From: a virus
DNA: 41,029 bases
Strand: one strand, 5' to 3'
Virus record (IMG/VR): IMGVR_UViG_3300020171_000011
Span: 1 to 41,029 of that record
Positions 1 through 5,391 of the stretch are shown piece by piece. Below the pieces are notes generated by a model. The model saw only the letters and a program-made list of their open reading frames with translations. It had not been told where the DNA came from and made no database searches. Numbering within the stretch: the first letter of the stretch is position 1; each line of letters begins with the position of its first letter. A program made the position numbers and the translations under genes.

Positions 1-313
1 CGTCTACTGTTTCAATAACGCAGCAGATATGCGCTTGCATCTCATCGCTTGCTGTTGAATAACTTTTAAGCAAGTCTTCTTTTAGCTTCCCGATGCGCTC
101 TTTTAAATCATTATGCGCGGATTGGCGACCTGCTTCTTTACCTTTAATGTATTCTTGAGCTTCTTTCAGAACACATTGACTATTTCTTTTTTCTTTGCCT
201 TCCGAGCGTGCTTTGTCGAGCAAAATTATTATTTCAGCTTTAGATAGTGTGTATGTTTCCATTCCACATTCTGCGCCATTGTCAATTTCCGCAATAATTT
301 CTTCATTACCCAT
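1..313 (-). CDS. Small coiled-coil-like protein, paralogue B, N-terminal part (gene continues across the contig ends)
   Basis: The reading frame starts at the ATG at 313 (MGNEEIIAEI...), stays open to base 1 and continues in frame at 40934 down to a TGA at 40897 if the ends are joined, giving a protein of about 116 residues. It is a clear paralogue of the gene at 39929-40285: the first nine residues (MGNEEIIAE) and the last two thirds are the same, while the middle differs and lacks the CRNC motif of the other copy. Charged, helical, no recognised domain. Its start overlaps the stop of the zinc-ribbon gene upstream (306-308). Function unknown. The coding call is firm; the join over the ends is inferred. 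Confidence 0.75.
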   Translation of the reverse strand, partial: MGNEEIIAEIDNGAECGMETYTLSKAEIIILLDKARSEGKEKRNSQCVLKEAQEYIKGKEAGRQSAHNDLKERIGKLKEDLLKSYSTASDEMQAHICCVIETVD

Positions 314-434
314 TTTTGCTCGCCTCTTTCTCTTTATTCCAGCAATCATAGCATATTTCTTCGTCAATATGCCCTTTACTGCCGTCTATTTCGTCAATTC
401 TGGTTTCATATCCGCATTTATGGCATCGAATCAT
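306..434 (-). CDS. Zinc-ribbon microprotein (42 aa)
   Basis: Reads MIRCHKCGYE at the N-terminus and CYDCW near residues 29-33, so two CxxC knuckles separated by about 22 residues, a typical small zinc ribbon. The start lies in the repeated leader GAGGCGATTAA-ATG. The gene is a paralogue of 2647-2775: both share the DGSKGHID core and the CxDCW second knuckle. It overlaps its neighbours at both ends (ATGA with the gene upstream, a few bases with the gene downstream), so it is probably translationally coupled. Zinc binding is inferred from the cysteines; the partner (DNA, RNA or protein) is unknown. Confidence 0.7.
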   Translation of the reverse strand: MIRCHKCGYETRIDEIDGSKGHIDEEICYDCWNKEKEASKNG

Positions 435-646
435 TTAATCGCCTCAAGATGTTTTTTCTTTTCTTTCCATTCTAAACATTTAATCGCCTCAAGATGTTTT
501 TTCTTTTCTTTCCATTCTAAATATGTACTACATTCTTCGCATTTTGGAGCATTAGCCCAATATTCGTGTGCGTCTGCATTATCACAGGACGTGGTTTCAT
601 CAAGTGTGCAAACATAAATCTTGTAACACACCCATTTTTTGACCAT
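431..646 (-). CDS. Cysteine-rich small protein (71 aa) with duplicated C-terminus
   Basis: Starts MVKKWVCYK after a leader containing GAGGCGAA. Cysteines at about residues 7, 13, 21, 36 and 39 (including a CEEC pair) suggest a metal-binding fold. The last 15 residues are an exact repeat of the 15 before them, caused by the 45-bp tandem duplication, and the protein ends LEAIK followed by TGA; the codons for LEAIK are the Shine-Dalgarno leader of the next gene. No family recognised. Confidence 0.65.
   Translation of the reverse strand: MVKKWVCYKIYVCTLDETTSCDNADAHEYWANAPKCEECSTYLEWKEKKKHLEAIKCLEWKEKKKHLEAIK
432..521. repeat. 45-bp perfect tandem duplication
   Basis: Bases 432-476 and 477-521 are identical. 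The unit carries the C-terminal codons of the 431-646 gene (CLEWKEKKKHLEAIK, duplicated in the protein) together with the ribosome binding site and start codon of the next gene. Because 45 is a multiple of three the upstream frame survives, and a second copy of the leader-ATG now lies inside the upstream gene. Confidence 0.95.
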
Positions 647-667
647 TCATTTCGCCTCAAGATACAT

Positions 668-985
668 TCACTTCGTTTTTGTCTCTCTCGCCTTTGGCTC
701 AAGATGTTTTTTCTTGATGTCTATTTCAATAGCCTCAAGTGCTGCATTCCAAACAGTATCCTTAGGGATTTTAAATTTTATTTTAAAATCTTGTATCCGT
801 TCAATAATCGCCGAAGCCGTCTTTTGCCGTGTATTGTGTATGAGATTTTTTGCAGCTGCTTCAATATCTGCACTAAAGAACTCTTTTTTAATGCTCGGCA
901 TAAAATTATCTTTCCAAAACTCCGCGATGAGTTCAGTTTCGTCTTTTTTGTACTTCAACAAAACAATAGGTGGCTCGGCTTTCAT
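668..985 (-). CDS. Hypothetical protein, MKAEP-leader family (105 aa)
   Basis: Begins MKAEPP and continues LLKYKKDETELIAEFWKDN. The same start and the DExxLIAEF(K/W)K pattern recur in the 40509-40712 gene (MKPEP...KDEALIAEFKKN), so the two are related small cassette proteins. A middle stretch with alternating charged and hydrophobic residues looks alpha-helical. The ATG overlaps the TGA of the repeat protein upstream. No known domain; function unknown. Confidence 0.65.
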   Translation of the reverse strand: MKAEPPIVLLKYKKDETELIAEFWKDNFMPSIKKEFFSADIEAAAKNLIHNTRQKTASAIIERIQDFKIKFKIPKDTVWNAALEAIEIDIKKKHLEPKARETKTK

Positions 986-1593
986 TGGGAGACCTCTTTC
1001 TTTTCAAGTTTTGATTTTTCTTTAACGAAAATCCTTGCTTTTGTTGTTGCAGTTTCGGATTTCTTTATTCTTGTTTCGCAGATGATTGCCCAAAAAACAT
1101 TGATGTCCCTTGCATCGATGTTCCCTGCATTGATGTTCACTGCATTGATGTCCCTTGCATCGATGTCCCTTGCATCGATGTTCCCTGCATCGATGTTCCT
1201 TGCATCGATGTTCCCTGCATCGATGTTCCTTGCATCGATGTTCACTGCATTGATGTCCCTTGCATCGATGTCCCTTGCATCGATGTTCCCTGCATTGATG
1301 TTCACTGCATTGATGTCCCTTGCATCGATGTTCCTTGCATCGATGTTCACTGCATCGATGTTCCCTGCATCGATGTCCTTTGCATCGATGTTCACTGCAT
1401 CGATGTTCACTGCATCGATGTCCTTTGCATTGATGTCCTTTGCATCGATGTTCACTGCATCGATGTTCCAAAGACCATTTTCAGACATGATTGCATGACA
1501 TTTTATTTTATTTTTGAAGGTAGTGTCTTGGATTAGGATAATATCCTCTTCGGTATCAATCTCTTCTTCTATAACTGCTTTTTCAATTTTCAT
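982..1593 (-). CDS. Pentapeptide-type tandem-repeat protein (predicted beta-helix)
   Basis: About 203 residues if started at the ATG at 1593, which sits six bases after a GGTGA site; the ATG at 1599 directly abuts that site and is less likely. An acidic N-terminal segment is followed by about 25 pentads of the form [N/D]-I-[D/N]-A-x (for example NIDAV, DINAK, NIDAR), then a basic tail of about 45 residues. Five-residue periodicity with Ile and Ala at fixed places is what is known from right-handed quadrilateral beta-helices, but the register differs from the canonical A(D/N)Lxx family, where Ala directly precedes Asp/Asn. Some pentapeptide proteins mimic DNA; that role here would be speculation. 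The long frames on the other strand and in the other minus frame are by-products of the repeat. Confidence 0.75.
   Translation of the reverse strand: MKIEKAVIEEEIDTEEDIILIQDTTFKNKIKCHAIMSENGLWNIDAVNIDAKDINAKDIDAVNIDAVNIDAKDIDAGNIDAVNIDARNIDARDINAVNINAGNIDARDIDARDINAVNIDARNIDAGNIDARNIDAGNIDARDIDARDINAVNINAGNIDARDINVFWAIICETRIKKSETATTKARIFVKEKSKLEKKEVSQ
1098..1470. repeat. 15-bp minisatellite, about 25 units
   Basis: Tandem 15-bp units of the type GATGT(T/C)C(A/C/T)(C/T)TGCAT(C/T), differing at only a few positions. All changes keep the five-residue protein period. It lies entirely within the pentapeptide-type gene. High unit identity suggests recent expansion and length variation between virus isolates. 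Confidence 0.95.
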
Positions 1594-1599
1594 CTTCAT

Positions 1600-1794
1600 T
1601 CACCTTTTAACTTTCTCGGCAACGGGCGGGGGGTTTGGCTCGTTAAATACATTCCAATACACAGCGATTGTTCTTTTTTTCCAAAGATACGCTTTATGTA
1701 TCCTATCGATTGCTTCTGTTTTTTTATACCCTAAATCCTTTTGGCGTATTACTTCTCTTGCCAAATCATATTTATCGTCTTTTGTCATACCCAT
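1600..1794 (-). CDS. Hypothetical basic protein (64 aa)
   Basis: MGMTKDDKYDLAREVI followed by a helical, charged segment with GYKKTEAIDRIHKAY. The pattern of a short helix, a turn and KKTEAIDRIHKA could be a small helix-turn-helix-like unit, but this is only an impression. Preceded by GAGGTAAT. It sits head to tail between the cysteine-containing gene and the repeat-protein gene with gaps of only a few bases, in the same operon. Confidence 0.6.
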   Translation of the reverse strand: MGMTKDDKYDLAREVIRQKDLGYKKTEAIDRIHKAYLWKKRTIAVYWNVFNEPNPPPVAEKVKR

Positions 1795-1800
1795 AAATCA

Positions 1801-2175
1801 TTACCTCTTATTCCCGCAAACGTCTTTCGGGGTTTTTGTTTCTTTAGTTTTTGTAACTTGAAAGTGCATTTTAGCTTTCACAATATCATTATCATTAATT
1901 TTCAAAAAACAAGATTCGAGTATGTGCTTAAATCCATGAAATGTACCTTCATAGTTTTCGATTTCAAACCCCGTATTTTTAGGCATTAATTTGGTTTCAA
2001 TCGAACCGTCTTGATTTACCCATGTTGTAAGCTCTTTTTCAATCTTATTCTCCGCAGGCGGGAGTGTGGATGGCTCGAACCTAAAAAGCAATGTATTATC
2101 GCAAAATAATCCACTAAATACGTGTTTATCTTTCGGCTTTCCGCAGTGGCGGCAGAGTTGCGGCTCGGCTTTCAT
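1801..2175 (-). CDS. Zinc-knuckle protein of the MKAEP-leader family (124 aa)
   Basis: Starts MKAEPQLCRHCGK, with a CxxC at residues 8-11 and further cysteines near residue 29. The remainder is a mixed alpha/beta sequence with FEIENYEGTFHGFKHILESC and a lysine-rich end. The start shares leader GAGGTATCC and the first codons with the 668-985 gene. The initiation codon shares a base with the upstream stop (TAATG). No recognised family. Confidence 0.65.
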   Translation of the reverse strand: MKAEPQLCRHCGKPKDKHVFSGLFCDNTLLFRFEPSTLPPAENKIEKELTTWVNQDGSIETKLMPKNTGFEIENYEGTFHGFKHILESCFLKINDNDIVKAKMHFQVTKTKETKTPKDVCGNKR

Positions 2176-2657
2176 TAGGATACCTCTTGTTCATAACTTG
2201 TCGACTTTGTCGAATCATCATCTTTATGCGTAAGCTGTAAATTACCTTCTTTGAACGCCTGATAAAGTGTCCTATTATTTTTGACATCGTACATATAAGG
2301 CAATAAAACTTCATCTGGCTGTGCCTGACCGCTTGCGATAATGCTTAGTTGAGCATGAACCCAGTCCTTCATTATTCTCCATGCGACATTGTAAGAGTTC
2401 TTATCACGATTTAGCATAGCATCCCTTCTGCTTGACGTTCTTTTGCCCTCATAAAGCACTTTTTTTACTCCATCGGCGTTAGCTGGAAGTTTGTATGTCT
2501 TATCGCCAATTTTAAACGCAAGAGCCGTAATTCTACCATCAGCAGTATTTTCCTTCATGGTTGCAGTTGCGCCAAATAAGGCAAGCATCTGCTCTATCTC
2601 TGCAATGCTTCTACTTGCTGAAACTCCTGTCGTATAATTCATTAATTTAAAATTCAT
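2175..2657 (-). CDS. Conserved phage/plasmid protein of unknown function (about 160 aa)
   Basis: The sequence pattern, NYTTGVSASRSIAEIEQML near the N-terminus, then RITALAFKIG and YKLPANADGVKKVL, then AWRIMKDWVHAQLSIIASG and LLPYMYD, matches a protein seen widely in phages, plasmids and integrative elements and annotated only as conserved hypothetical. That family assignment is from memory. The ATG at 2657 is chosen because GGTGA lies six bases before it; the ATG at 2663 abuts the site. The same AAGGTGAATGAA leader precedes the 982-1593 gene. Its biochemical role is unknown. Confidence 0.75.
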   Translation of the reverse strand: MNFKLMNYTTGVSASRSIAEIEQMLALFGATATMKENTADGRITALAFKIGDKTYKLPANADGVKKVLYEGKRTSSRRDAMLNRDKNSYNVAWRIMKDWVHAQLSIIASGQAQPDEVLLPYMYDVKNNRTLYQAFKEGNLQLTHKDDDSTKSTSYEQEVS

Positions 2658-2775
2658 TTTCATTCACCTTATATTTCAGCCAGCAATCAAAGCACTGCTC
2701 AAAATCTATATGCCCTTTGCTTCCGTCTGTTTCGTCTATTATGCTTTCAAAACCGCAGTCGGAGCATTTTATCAT
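2647..2775 (-). CDS. Zinc-ribbon microprotein (42 aa), paralogue of 306-434
   Basis: MIKCSDCGFE at the N-terminus and CFDCW near residue 28-32, with the shared DGSKGHID core. The leader GAGGCGATTGAA directly precedes the ATG. The last codons overlap the start of the next gene. Roughly two thirds of positions match the copy at 306-434, so the pair arose by duplication within this operon. Zinc binding inferred. Confidence 0.7.
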   Translation of the reverse strand: MIKCSDCGFESIIDETDGSKGHIDFEQCFDCWLKYKVNENEF

Positions 2776-2785
2776 TTCAATCGCC

Positions 2786-2899
2786 TCATTTCAAATATTG
2801 CTTGCAACGCGGGCAGCTTTTGGGCTCGTTCTTGCGCGGCAGCCACGAGTATGCCGTGCCGTCAGGGCAGTTATGCCGCATTTCTTTTTTATTTTTCAT
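2786..2899 (-). CDS. Cysteine-rich microprotein (37 aa), possibly 5'-truncated
   Basis: From the ATG at 2899 the protein carries a single CPDG cysteine and a CPRC pair near the C-terminus. The same frame is open upstream to a TAG near 2965 and would encode another cysteine cluster (CAFDAQTACARC) but contains no ATG, GTG or TTG. Either the annotated ATG is the true start and the upstream coding look is a remnant, or a frameshift has cut off the natural start. No strong Shine-Dalgarno precedes the ATG. Confidence 0.45.
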   Translation of the reverse strand: MKNKKEMRHNCPDGTAYSWLPRKNEPKSCPRCKQYLK

Positions 2900-2977
2900 A
2901 AAAAGCAGGCAACGGGCGCAAGCCGTTTGTGCGTCAAAAGCGCAGTCCTGCTCAAGGTGTAAATAATGCTAAGTATT

Positions 2978-3139
2978 TTAGTGCGCGCCCCTCTGCGCTA
3001 TATGCAATTCCGCAGACGTTAAAAAATGTCCTGCTAAATCGTCGTAGACAAGTTGACCGTCTTTGTATGCTTGACGATAGTTTTTTCCGTTTCTGACCAC
3101 GTTCATTCCTGTATATTTCGTTTCAGTTTTAGTTTTCAT
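2978..3139 (-). CDS. Hypothetical protein (53 aa)
   Basis: MKTKTETKYTGMNVVRNGKNYRQAY... with a GTGATG site seven bases upstream. It reads like a small beta-rich domain (NVVRNGKNYRQAYKDGQLVYDD). It follows the 167-residue gene with a gap of 15 bases, so the two are co-transcribed. Function unknown. Confidence 0.55.
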   Translation of the reverse strand: MKTKTETKYTGMNVVRNGKNYRQAYKDGQLVYDDLAGHFLTSAELHIAQRGAH

Positions 3140-3154
3140 AAGACATCACATTCT

Positions 3155-3658
3155 TTAATACGCATAATCTGTTTTTTCAGTTATATTGCCTAATTCGTCT
3201 ATAAATTCGCTGACTGTTGCCCATCCACGCTCCGCTTTTCCATTATCTTCTTCATCAGCATCATATTGTGAAAGAATTCTAACAAATTCTGCATGATGAG
3301 ATATTTTCGCTTTCTCTTGCGCTGCTTTTCTCTTTTCAACAAAAGCTTCAAATTTTTCGGCTTCTTTAGCTTCCTTTTTTGCTTTCGTCTCGTTTTCGCG
3401 CTGCATAATTTCATTATATATCTCGATAATTTCTTGTCCTGCCCGAGACGCAAAAAATATCTCATCATCTACTTCAGCAATGCCTATGCAGCCGTCTTCT
3501 TCTTTGAAAGTTAAGTTTAACTCGGCGATACTTTCATCAGAAAAATAAATCGGGTCGCTGCCGTTATGCTCTTCAACTTTTTTCAGAATATTATTCAGTC
3601 TTTTGACTTTGCTGTATTCGACTATGTTTCCGAATGATGAACTTTTATATATTTTCAT
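3155..3658 (-). CDS. Hypothetical acidic protein (167 aa)
   Basis: The N-terminal half looks mixed alpha/beta. Residues about 85-120 form a long charged helix (rich in Lys, Glu and Ala, likely coiled coil), followed by an acidic segment DADEEDN and a C-terminal helix. A GAGTGGATTGAT leader precedes the ATG. Second gene after the promoter at 3978. No family recognised; a role in early host takeover is possible from position only. Confidence 0.65.
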   Translation of the reverse strand: MKIYKSSSFGNIVEYSKVKRLNNILKKVEEHNGSDPIYFSDESIAELNLTFKEEDGCIGIAEVDDEIFFASRAGQEIIEIYNEIMQRENETKAKKEAKEAEKFEAFVEKRKAAQEKAKISHHAEFVRILSQYDADEEDNGKAERGWATVSEFIDELGNITEKTDYAY

Positions 3659-3675
3659 ATCAATCCACTCATAAA

Positions 3676-3882
3676 TTATCGAGAGGCGGGGTTGGCCGCT
3701 TCTTCAACTTGCTGAAGAGTTCTGTCTTGGAACACCTCTATAATCAGAATAGGTGTTCCGTGATACTTCACAGAAAACAACTCGCCTTCGCGATCCACAG
3801 CAGGAATTTTTACTAAATTCCATCCAGTCGTTCCTGATAATTCGTCTATTTTTTCTTTCATTTCTCTTGTTAAGCTTACCAT
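3676..3882 (-). CDS. Hypothetical small protein (68 aa), first gene of the small-gene operon
   Basis: MVSLTREMKEKIDELSG..., a compact alpha/beta-looking sequence with GTPILIIEVFQDRTLQQVEEA. A strong AAGGAGATGG site precedes the ATG at 3882. It is the first gene downstream of the TATA box at 3978-3987 and the palindrome at 3930-3945. Function unknown; the lead position suggests early expression. Confidence 0.65.
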   Translation of the reverse strand: MVSLTREMKEKIDELSGTTGWNLVKIPAVDREGELFSVKYHGTPILIIEVFQDRTLQQVEEAANPASR

Positions 3883-3929
3883 TTTTCCCCATCTCCTTTT
3901 TATTTATCTTTAGTCAAATGCGCTTCTCT

Positions 3930-3945
3930 ATCAGCATATGCTGAT
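3930..3945. promoter_or_regulatory. 16-bp perfect palindrome, candidate operator
   Basis: ATCAGCATATGCTGAT reads the same on both strands. It lies about 35-50 bases downstream (in transcription direction) of the TATA box at 3978-3987 and 50 bases before the first start codon, so it falls at or just after the expected transcription start, where an archaeal repressor would block polymerase. The winged-helix protein at 4602-4835 is the nearest candidate regulator, but no link is shown. Confidence 0.55.
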
Positions 3946-3977
3946 TTATGATTATGATTATTATTATGAACACGAGA

Positions 3978-3987
3978 GTATATATAC
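3978..3987 (-). promoter_or_regulatory. TATA box of the small-gene operon
   Basis: GTATATATAC lies within the 12-bp palindrome AGTATATATACT, preceded on the minus strand by the A/G-rich CGAAA (possible BRE). Expected start of transcription is about 25 bases downstream. It separates the converging end of the 4020-4835 unit from the 3882 gene. Confidence 0.55.
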
Positions 3988-4019
3988 TTTTCGTTTGCAG
4001 AATGTATATATTAAAGCAT

Positions 4020-4109
4020 CTATTTAGGCGGTACTGCTATCGGTTTTAGGCAATAATCCTGCTTGAATTGATAAAATATACCTATAGCGCCGCATTGTCT
4101 GCGCGTCAT
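4020..4109 (-). CDS. Micro-ORF (29 aa), coupled
   Basis: MTRRQCGAIGIFYQF... begins at an ATG that overlaps the TGA of the 28-residue ORF upstream (ATGA). Two cysteines. Its reality rests on the overlap arrangement, since composition alone cannot decide at this length. Confidence 0.35.
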   Translation of the reverse strand: MTRRQCGAIGIFYQFKQDYCLKPIAVPPK

Positions 4110-4192
4110 GCCAGCCGCCTCTTTAAGTCTTCAATCCACCACTTGATGCGCGTCTTGATTAACCACCACAATCTTGTCCAGAATCCTTTCAT
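4106..4192 (-). CDS. Micro-ORF (28 aa), Trp-rich amphipathic peptide, coupled
   Basis: MKGFWTRLWWLIKTRIKWWIEDL...: five tryptophans with regularly spaced Arg and Lys, an amphipathic helix that would sit at a membrane surface. The ATG overlaps the stop of the 4189-4596 gene (ATGA). A small membrane-active or membrane-anchoring peptide is possible; not recognised. Confidence 0.4.
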   Translation of the reverse strand: MKGFWTRLWWLIKTRIKWWIEDLKRRLA

Positions 4193-4596
4193 TTTGTTCC
4201 CCTCGTGTTGTTCTGCAGCATCTGTTTAGTGTTGATGTCTGCGATGATGACCTCTAACTTCGAGACTCGTTTCTGCAGGTCCACGATGGATTCTGCCTGC
4301 TTCACCAGCGTGACCATTGTTTCCATCGGCGTATCGTGCTCCGGGAATTCTGCGGTCTTTGGTTTTAAGCTCTGCTGCGTCTCTCCTGCGCACACCATGT
4401 CAGTGATGTGCTGGTCCTGCGTCTTGCTATTTCCAAGCGGCTTCTTGATCCATATAACATGGACTTTCTCTCCGATTTGCGCGCTTGATATTCCGAATTT
4501 CCAGAAGTCTCCCTGCGTCTCCTCGAAGGCCGCGAATTCTCCTTTGCCGTTCTTCCAGACCGATTTCTTTGTGATTGTTCCATCGAATTCAGACAT
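4189..4596 (-). CDS. Hypothetical protein with OB-like N-terminal part and C-terminal coiled coil (135 aa)
   Basis: Residues 1-55 (GTITKKSVWKNGKGEF..., GEKVHVIWIKKPLG) look like a small five-strand barrel of the kind that binds nucleic acid; this is judged by pattern only. A linker follows, then about 45 residues with heptad-like spacing (VDLQKRVSKLEVIIADI) that suggest oligomerisation. The ATG at 4596 is chosen for the GGGTGATG site with proper spacing; in-frame alternatives lie 6 and 9 bases upstream. Follows the winged-helix gene in one unit. Confidence 0.6.
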   Translation of the reverse strand: MSEFDGTITKKSVWKNGKGEFAAFEETQGDFWKFGISSAQIGEKVHVIWIKKPLGNSKTQDQHITDMVCAGETQQSLKPKTAEFPEHDTPMETMVTLVKQAESIVDLQKRVSKLEVIIADINTKQMLQNNTRGTK

Positions 4597-4601
4597 ATTC
4601 A

Positions 4602-4835
4602 TCACCCTTTATTCGCTTCGAATCTTTTGATTTGGAATCCAGTCTCTGTCGCGGTTATATATCCGAATTGCGTCAGCGATTGCTTATATCGCACGATTGT
4701 TCGCGCATCAAGGCCTGCAACAGTTCCTATGTATTGATCAATCGCGCAATGCGTCAGTTTATCTCCGACTTTCTTTCCGTTTTCTTTCAAAGAAGCCATT
4801 ATTTTTATGCATTTGTTCATTCCTGCTGAGGTCAT
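4602..4835 (-). CDS. Small winged-helix/HTH DNA-binding protein (77 aa)
   Basis: After an N-terminal helix the region THCAIDQYIGTVAGLDARTIVRYKQSLTQFGYI has the spacing of a winged helix-turn-helix: helix, turn with Gly, recognition helix with Thr-Arg-Tyr, then a beta hairpin GYITATETGFQI. It leads a short unit with its own TATA box (4865-4876), so it is a likely transcription regulator of the virus. Target unknown; the palindrome at 3930-3945 in front of the neighbouring operon is one candidate. An internal ATG at residue 6 is an alternative start. Confidence 0.65.
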   Translation of the reverse strand: MTSAGMNKCIKIMASLKENGKKVGDKLTHCAIDQYIGTVAGLDARTIVRYKQSLTQFGYITATETGFQIKRFEANKG

Positions 4836-4864
4836 AATACCACACTTTATCTATGTGCGCGCTC

Positions 4865-4876
4865 GTTTATATATCT
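4865..4876 (-). promoter_or_regulatory. TATA box (AGATATATAAAC), class A promoter
   Basis: On the minus strand AGATATATAAAC follows GCGAA, about 30-40 bases before the ATG of the winged-helix gene. The identical 12-mer occurs at 6117-6128 and 14316-14327, each time before a gene start. A second AT-rich box, AAATATATACTG, lies about 20 bases further upstream. Confidence 0.55.
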
Positions 4877-5179
4877 TTCGCTGCTGCAGTATATATTTTT
4901 CTGTTGATATGATCACTCCAGGAACGTGTGCACGGCGGCTCCTGGGCAGATGGTGTGTTGTTTTGTATCATTTATTTAGAATTCATTATCCTGTTGCGTA
5001 ATTCGTCGTTTTTTATCAATTCTTTTCGCGAGCCTGTCGTCTGTCTTATTCCCGCGAAAAACAATCAAGCAAAAATATATAATACGCTTGACGATTGTCC
5101 GCTTACGCACGCATATAAAATAGGAATAAATCTCGAAAAAACGGCGCAGTTGTCATGATCAGGTTCCTGCGACTTCCCG

Positions 5180-5200
5180 AACAGACCGTCATGGTCTGTT
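5180..5200. other. Hairpin, 8-bp stem
   Basis: AACAGACC and GGTCTGTT are perfectly complementary around a 5-nt loop (GTCAT on the plus strand). No T-run follows on either strand, so it does not look like a simple terminator. Confidence 0.75.
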
Positions 5201-5257
5201 TAGAAGCTTCATCCCTTTCAATTCCCCATTTACTCCCTGTCTTGCGGTCATTAGGAA

Positions 5258-5280
5258 ACGTCATCACAGCTTTGTGACGT
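5258..5280. other. Hairpin with ACGTCA/TGACGT arms
   Basis: Six perfect base pairs plus a possible G-U pair; an alternative inner pairing CACA/TGTG is also possible, so the element can adopt two registers. Confidence 0.65.
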
Positions 5281-5298
5281 AGTGGTTTTAAAAGTGCT

Positions 5299-5362
5299 TC
5301 CAGAATCCAAGGTTCCCTCAGATCCGGTCCAGTTTGTCTTGTTCGATATTATGGATTCTGGA
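5299..5362. other. 11-bp inverted repeat with 42-nt loop
   Basis: TCCAGAATCCA (5299-5309) is perfectly complementary to TGGATTCTGGA (5352-5362). Eleven exact pairs at this distance are unlikely by chance. On the plus strand it is followed by T-rich sequence. Confidence 0.75.
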
Positions 5363-5391
5363 GTTTATATAATTTTGCTTTTTTAGAAGAA

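Larger units (their letters stand above)
4836..5391. other. Gene-poor region with clustered inverted repeats (candidate structured RNA or replication origin)
   Basis: No convincing ORF in 556 bases; only a GTG-started frame of about 43 codons and a 34-codon ORF could be found on the minus strand. It holds four inverted repeats: 4918-4945 (CCAGGA/TCCTGG), 5180-5200, 5258-5280 and 5299-5362. On the plus strand an ATATAAAA box at 5113-5120 lies ahead of the hairpins and T-runs at 5374-5384 follow them, which would suit a plus-strand RNA of about 240 nt. No tRNA, RNase P or other known RNA was recognised. Confidence 0.5.

Noticed and set aside
1098-1470. CRISPR array
   Set aside because: Units of 15 bp in direct tandem with no spacers; it is coding minisatellite DNA.
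1022-1471. 149-codon minus-strand ORF rich in EHRCKGHRC
   Set aside because: Alternative frame of the same minisatellite; its His/Cys repeats look like a metal protein but are a by-product of the repeat unit, and it has no leader.
566-1498. 310-codon plus-strand ORF with MFPASMFTALMS-like repeats
   Set aside because: It is the antisense of the 15-bp minisatellite; any frame through such a repeat stays open. The minus-strand frame has a Shine-Dalgarno, an overlapping neighbour and a sensible head and tail.
3155-3658. Acidic 167-residue protein as a DNA mimic
   Set aside because: It has acidic stretches but also many Lys residues; charge alone does not support the claim.
4912-5095. GTG-started frame of about 43 codons and a 34-codon ATG ORF on the minus strand
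   Set aside because: No ribosome site or domain pattern, lying in the repeat-rich gap; judged chance frames.
5160-5390. tRNA or RNase P RNA in the inverted-repeat region
   Set aside because: No 7-bp acceptor stem with a properly spaced T-arm was found on either strand, and the RNase P core sequences are missing.
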